Source: Physcia stellaris
Lineage: Eukaryota > Ascomycota > Lecanoromycetes > Caliciales > Physciaceae
NCBI GenBank assembly: GCA_018902385.1
Contig: JABSSW010000007.1
Span: 310,001 to 374,000 of the forward strand
Direction of reading: 5' to 3'
Length of the DNA stretch: 64,000 bases
Shown here: positions 59,125 through 64,000 of the stretch, in pieces
How positions within the stretch are numbered: position 1 is the first letter of the stretch
Layout of the letters: each line of letters begins with the position of its first letter
The notes under the pieces: model-generated
The model's input: the letters and a program-made list of their open reading frames with translations, nothing else
Told to the model about the DNA's origin: nothing
The model's database searches: none
Position numbers and translations under genes: made by a program

Positions 59125-60540
59125 GCGCCAGGGCTTGTTTCATCCATGTCTACCTAGGTGTTGATGGCTGTTTGGTTGGTTGGGCTTCAATCTGTTGCAA
59201 AGGACACAGGGGCGGGGGCATTAGAAAATGGCGGTGTTGGCGTTTTATTTCTTTTTGTCATGGCCATTCGGTTGGCGAGGATACAATCATAATATGAAGG
59301 TTGTTGGGTGCTCCATTACTGGGGTTGATAAATTGTCGGTTTCAGCGAGCTTGTCATACCCTGTACAGTTGTCTAAATGACTTTTTGGACTGGCCAGGTT
59401 TCTCTCTAGTCAATATACATAGACTATCAAATAATCGCGTACATAGATTTTCCGTACAAGACACAAGAAGAACCAAGGGTCCAGCTGTTGCTACCCAGCC
59501 CGAGCCGACTTCTCAAGCAGAGGAGCTGCAACAATGGCATTGTTTACGTCCCTCGCACTCGTGTTCTTGATCTCGAACCGCCTTATCTGGGGAGCGGATC
59601 AAGCTGCAGCTAGGCGCCTAAATTAGCCCGGGTTGCACACCCGACGCATGGGCCCTCCAAGTGTCAACGTCTATCAAATCTGATTGTCGGGAATATTCAA
59701 AGGTGACAGTTTAGTCTTGGGCTGCTGCAATGCACCAACGGCAGTTGGGGAAGATCTTCCGAGGTGATTTGAGCGCTTCAGACCGGGAGACCCTTGATGC
59801 TTCAAGTCTCCGCATTGTCGATGCATCGCTGGGGGACGATCCGTACTTGCCGATCCTTTCGGGCCAAAAGGATCAACGTTCAGGTTGGCAGCAGACCTCA
59901 CCCTTCAACTAGCACCTTCAACAGGTGGTGCCGGACGCGAATCCAATAATAGCCTGCTCTTGTGAAGTGGTTCTGGAGGAACAAGCAACAGGGTCTCCGG
60001 GCGTAGCTCCGTGAAACATGGTCATCGATCATAGACGCTGTTGAATGAGAGCAGTGTTTGTTCGACTAGAACCAAGGTACCTCGACTTCATCTCCCCCAA
60101 GGCTCGACGGTGACTGCAAAGCTTCTTCGACAATCATAATCACTTAGAGCAAAGGTTAACAGCAATTTCTCAGGAAGGGGGAACTTGCAGCAGGGTAATG
60201 CAGACGAGCAGTGGAGCAGGGGAGTCTGCTCATCCCCCACAAACAAATAAATAAACAGCTCGCTTGAGAGGGACATCGGCGATTTGCACATGCTCGCCAG
60301 GGTTGAATACGAGTATTAATAATCAGCGTTCAGCCTCAATTCCCCAAGGTTCATTCTACTAAGTACCTAGTTCATCTAGTTCATCCCCTCCCACCGCCAA
60401 GCCTCCTAGCACACGCCAGCCGCCCTCGCCAAGCTGTCATCCACCGTCGATCCGAGACCGCGCCGACCTTTCACTTTCGACTCTGCATGAGAATCAATCG
60501 GAAAATCAGCCTTCATTATCTAGAGTGGGGGCAAGATGCG
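59125..60540. other. Intergenic, WOPR gene to cardiolipin synthase
   Basis: No supported gene. It contains the 3' flank of the WOPR gene and the promoter of the next gene. Confidence 0.5.
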
Positions 60541-61802
60541 ATGCTATCCGGAACGTCCGCCCTTCTCCGCGGTGCAAGTCACCGAACCCCACCGCTTTCT
60601 CGTGAGAGCGGTTCCAGAATACACCGCTCCTGTTATGCCTGGACACTTCGCGACAGGATAGCGCCATCCCGGCCGGTACTGAGGTTGGTCATGCGTCGAG
60701 GACGCCCAGGTATCACCGACTGAGACGCTTAGCATTCACTAGGTTTCCATTCCAACAAGGCCCTGGCGAGCAACGACGGCCGTTTGCCGATGAACGGGGC
60801 AGAGCACAGGAGCCATCGGCAACAAACGGGAAGAAGTATGTTCTGGAGTGGTAGACATGGGAAGAAGCTGCTGGGCAATCATGCCCTTTTTGTGACAACC
60901 GTGGCTGCAGCGGCCTGTTGACCGCGAAGCATGCGTCCGTGCTCAACTGCATGATGGATACGGATACGTGGTGTAGATGCTGGCCCTCGCTGACGTAGTT
61001 TCTCATAGGATACCGCTTTCCACACGCATACGCGCCTCTCTGCCTCCGGCCCTCCACGAGAACATCTACAATGTCCCCAATATCCTCACCTTCTCTCGAC
61101 TGGTCGCTGCTCCGCTGGTTGGGTATTTGATCGTGCAAGATCAACACCTTGCTGCGCTGTCCCTTTTCGTCTACGCTGGAGTAACAGATCTCGTCGATGG
61201 ATGGATAGCAAGGAGATGGAAGCTCCAGACAGTCGTTGGGACTGTGATAGATCCTATGGCGGATAAGACTCTGATGACCGTCGTGACGGTAGCGTTGGCT
61301 ATGAAGGGGATGTTACCAGGTATCCTATCCTACCGATATCAAATCGCCAGCATCTTCTCACTCTTGACAGTGCCCCTCGCCGTACTAATCCTAGGACGAG
61401 ACATCATACTCGGAATAGCCGCAATCTACTATCGCTACATCTCCCTCCCGCCTCCCAAAACTGTGGCCCGCTACTGGGATTTCTCGCTGCCCAGTGCAGA
61501 GGTACGCCCCACGGAGATCAGCAAGGTCAATACCGCCCTGCAACTCTTCCTCGTGGGCTGGACAATGAGCAAGATGGCTTTCGGTGCAGATCTGGGTCTA
61601 CTCGGCTCGCAGCAGGCTTTGGAAGCTATGTGGTATGCCATTGACGGTACTCCCATTTGTGACAGGGTGAAGCTGATCACAGTTCCCGTCTAGGTATGTC
61701 GTGGGATCTACTACGATCTGGAGCGGAGCAAGTTACATCTACACGAAGGATGCGGTGAAAATACTGAGTTCAGAGGAGCGTGCGAGAAGAGGAAAGCCAT
61801 GA
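60541..61802 (+). CDS. Mitochondrial cardiolipin synthase (CRD1), CDP-alcohol phosphatidyltransferase
   Basis: Proposed exons are 60541-60683, 60743-60835, 61009-61319, 61371-61632 and 61694-61802, giving 305 residues. The Arg-rich, acid-poor N-terminus (MLSGTSALLRGASHRTPPLS) fits a mitochondrial presequence. The core has HENIYNVPNILTFSRLVAAP and the full catalytic motif DLVDGWIARRW...GTVIDPMADKTL (DGxxAR...G...D...D), then LAVLILGRDIILGIAAIYYR and YISLPPPKTVARYWDF. The last exon supplies YVVGSTTIWSGASYIYTKDA. It joins CDP-diacylglycerol and phosphatidylglycerol in the inner membrane. The 51-bp intron at 61320-61370 is open in frame, so only family alignment shows that it is spliced. The first junction uses a weak GTTGGT donor and is the least certain. 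A start at 60977 is the fallback. Confidence 0.88.
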
Positions 61803-63044
61803 TTTTGCTACTTTTGGGGCTCACTATGGCCCCGAAGTACATTTCCATTAGGGCAAAAGACTTATTCAACAAATGCGAATGGTGGCTTTGAACAAACATG
61901 CCCTGTTGACAGATACACTACGTATAAGGCCAGTGCATCACTCATCAGTGGGTCTCCGTTTGAACGACTCCGGAAGCAGATGAAACCAAGAAAGGTGATT
62001 TGGTTCATCTACAAACTCTCTCCATCTCTATGCGCACTCACATGATCTTCCCTGCCGTTTCTCACTTTAAACGCCCCCCTTCAGTGTGCTTTTTACTGCC
62101 ACCCACCCCTGTGTACTACATCTCATCTCTGCGTCAATCTTTTCACACCACTAAATATAGCCTGAAAGAGAAAGAAAGTCCCTCGCTGTAATCTCTCCCC
62201 GGCTCCATAGCTCAACGTACCTTGGATGTTCTTCCCCCCTCTCTGACATCCTTTCTTGCAGCAATCCGCTTCCATCCATCTCACCACAGGCTCAAGCTAT
62301 CCCCTACCCCAACCAGCCAGCCAACGCGGGGGTGGTATTCCGACGTTTAAGCACGAGTGGCTCGTTGTAAGGGCGGCGCATACTATCTGTATCTATTCCC
62401 GGATTTCTATTCTCGATCCTGGGATTTTGGTGCTCTTTTCAGCTGGCTTTTCGGTAATTCTATGACATCCCTTTCCATCCATCCATTCTAAACTACCGTG
62501 TCATACTTCCTTTCCTTTCCTTTTCATCCTCCTAGAAGAGCCCCTCCCTCAAGATTTCGCTATCTCTCATTCCCACCCAGTAGGATTCATTTCAGTTTCT
62601 GCCCTCTTCCGTATTTCCCCTCTTTCAAGCCTCCATTCATACTTGCAGGACAGCAAGCGAGGGTTCTGAAGGACTGTAGAGAAACCGTGGGGTGTTATCC
62701 AGAGCGCACAATAGGGTGAAAGGGAAAATTCGTTTGTGACGAATGGTATAGAGAGAGGTAGGGATAATTGGGGATGGGGATGGGGGTTTTGCTGGGGGAA
62801 TATCGGTGGTGGTGTTGAAGATTGAGGTTGGGAATTGGGGGAGGGATGGACGGGAGGGGAGAATGGAAAGATGGAGGGAAGGGGTGGAGGTGAGGGAGCG
62901 AATTTTTGGGATGGGAAATGGGAATAGGGATTGGTGATGGCAGATGTCTCGATCAACATTCATACTCACCAAGAAAGACCATTTCCAAACCAAGAAACAA
63001 AACTCATATCTCAACTTTCGCATTTACCTTACGCACCTACCCAC
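61803..63044. other. Intergenic, cardiolipin synthase to right-edge gene
   Basis: No supported gene. Several pyrimidine-rich segments occur, and a G-rich run is seen at about 62760-62900. The frames here are low-complexity. Confidence 0.45.
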
Positions 63045-64000
63045 CTACCCTATCCCATCAACCCCCTCCCCCAAACGGCCCAAAGCCCCAACTCTACCCC
63101 TCAACCACTCAAAGCTCCCTCGCCCAGCCCCCTCACCCTCACCCACATCATCAAACCAGCCTCTCCCTCTCTCCAATCCTCGCCCCCACAAAAACCCAAC
63201 ATCAACATCCCTCCTCCCACCCTCCCACGCATCACCACTCTCTTTCGTCTCGCCAACCCTCAGTTTCTGGGGGATGTTATACGGCCTCCCCATCCCTTCC
63301 CCTTTTCCAATTTCTCGAGCCTCATCACCGCATTCAAGAACAGCACTCACTTCGCGCCCGCATGCTCCCCAGTGCTCCCTGCGGTGCCAGCGCTTTATTC
63401 CCTCATTCCCCCCATTGCCAAGCGCACCAACCCCCACCGGCGCTCCCACAGCAGCAAGCAAAGCCTCCACATCCCTAACATCCATATCCCGAAAGCCATA
63501 CAGCTGAATCTCCAATCTCAGGCCCTCTCGCCCGGAATCCGATTCCTGCGCCACCAGCTCCTCAAGTGCGACTCTGACGCCGTATGTGCAGTAGCGGAGG
63601 GGGAGGCGGAGTGTCAGGCTTTTGAGTCTCCGAGCCTCCATCTCCATCTCCTCTCTCAAGTTCGAAGTCGTTGGAGAGCGAGGAAGAAGACCCTCCCGCC
63701 CTCTCTCCTTAAGCCTCATCAACGTCTCCAGAATCATTCCCCCGAACCCTACGTGCTGAACCAGCTCCCTCGCGGGCCAATAAGGAACGCTGTCGGCTTT
63801 GGCTTGTACCGTAATGACTAAGTGCGTCACCCACGCCAGCGAAGGAGGGAGCGGGTACGGCAGCGGCGCGCAGGGCGTCAGGGATAAGGCGAAGGTATTG
63901 AGGGCGTAGAAGCGCGGTTTTGTTTCAGTGTGGAGTTGGTGGCAGAGGAGGAGGGGCGTAGGCGTGAAAGTGTAGAGTGAGCGGAAGATGGGGAGGAGGC
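63045..64000 (-). CDS. Hypothetical protein, 5' end beyond the window
   Basis: A minus-strand frame is open from the right edge to a stop at 63045, at least 317 codons, so the start lies outside. The upstream part (LYTFTPTPLLLCHQLHTETK, PRFYALNTFALSLTP, AWVTHLVITVQAKADSVPYW) looks like a conserved uncharacterised fungal protein. The C-terminal 100 residues are Gly/Arg/Glu-rich and may be poorly conserved or disordered. I recognise no domain. Long plus-strand frames over the same DNA are Pro/Ser-rich shadows of this codon pattern. Confidence 0.5.
   Translation of the reverse strand, partial: LLPIFRSLYTFTPTPLLLCHQLHTETKPRFYALNTFALSLTPCAPLPYPLPPSLAWVTHLVITVQAKADSVPYWPARELVQHVGFGGMILETLMRLKERGREGLLPRSPTTSNLREEMEMEARRLKSLTLRLPLRYCTYGVRVALEELVAQESDSGREGLRLEIQLYGFRDMDVRDVEALLAAVGAPVGVGALGNGGNEGIKRWHRREHWGACGREVSAVLECGDEAREIGKGEGMGRPYNIPQKLRVGETKESGDAWEGGRRDVDVGFLWGRGLERGRGWFDDVGEGEGAGRGSFEWLRGRVGALGRLGEGVDGIG

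Noticed and set aside
62906-63821. Three long plus-strand frames, up to 296 codons
   Set aside because: They are Pro/Ser/His-rich, low-complexity and overlap one another. The minus-strand frame running to the window edge has more protein-like content.
1-64000. CRISPR array or prokaryotic operon features
   Set aside because: No regularly spaced repeats were seen, and the introns show the sequence is eukaryotic.

Overview
The window looks like nuclear chromosome sequence of a filamentous ascomycete (Pezizomycotina). The evidence is short GT-AG introns of about 47-150 nt, single-copy housekeeping genes with fungal architecture, and typical filamentous-fungal families: a CFEM/PTH11-type receptor, a CBM18 chitin deacetylase, a WOPR regulator and a full-size MDR-type ABC transporter. 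A dothideomycete is possible, but class cannot be fixed from the sequence alone.

Layout. 0.5-3.4 kb is an AT-rich DNA transposon with perfect 34-bp terminal inverted repeats and an 8-bp target duplication. 3.9-12.6 kb holds a secreted thaumatin-like protein, RAD23, SMP3 (GPI mannosyltransferase), SKP1 and RPL39. 13.5-18.7 kb holds an ABC transporter and SWI5. 19.2-21.6 kb is a second AT-rich element, a decayed pogo/Fot1-like transposon. 22.3-38.1 kb is gene-dense: chitin deacetylase, a multi-pass membrane protein, GPI13, CDC123, CWC21, a small Cys-rich protein, an orphan ORF and COG1. 40-46.5 kb has a CFEM-domain seven-helix receptor and an ammonium transporter with GATA sites upstream. 47.4-48.2 kb is a short retroposon with a (CAAT)n tail and target duplication. 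48.7-50.6 kb is an MNN1-family mannosyltransferase whose frame breaks in a hexamer repeat. A gene-poor stretch of about 7.1 kb precedes a WOPR transcription factor (57.7-59.1 kb). Cardiolipin synthase follows, and an unknown gene runs off the right edge.

Connections. SMP3 and GPI13 act in the same GPI-anchor assembly pathway. RAD23 and SKP1 serve ubiquitin-dependent turnover. RPL39, CDC123 and CWC21 serve translation and splicing. COG1 and the MNN1-like enzyme serve Golgi glycosylation. The thaumatin-like protein, chitin deacetylase, CFEM receptor, ammonium transporter and WOPR factor are the outward-facing set.

The most unusual signal is in the two AT-rich transposons. CpC/GpG dinucleotides are essentially absent, while CpA and CpG are kept. 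This is not the canonical CpA-to-TpA signature of repeat-induced point mutation. A second candidate novelty is a 126-codon reading frame that overlaps RPL39 out of frame, stays open through both RPL39 splice junctions and extends on both sides.
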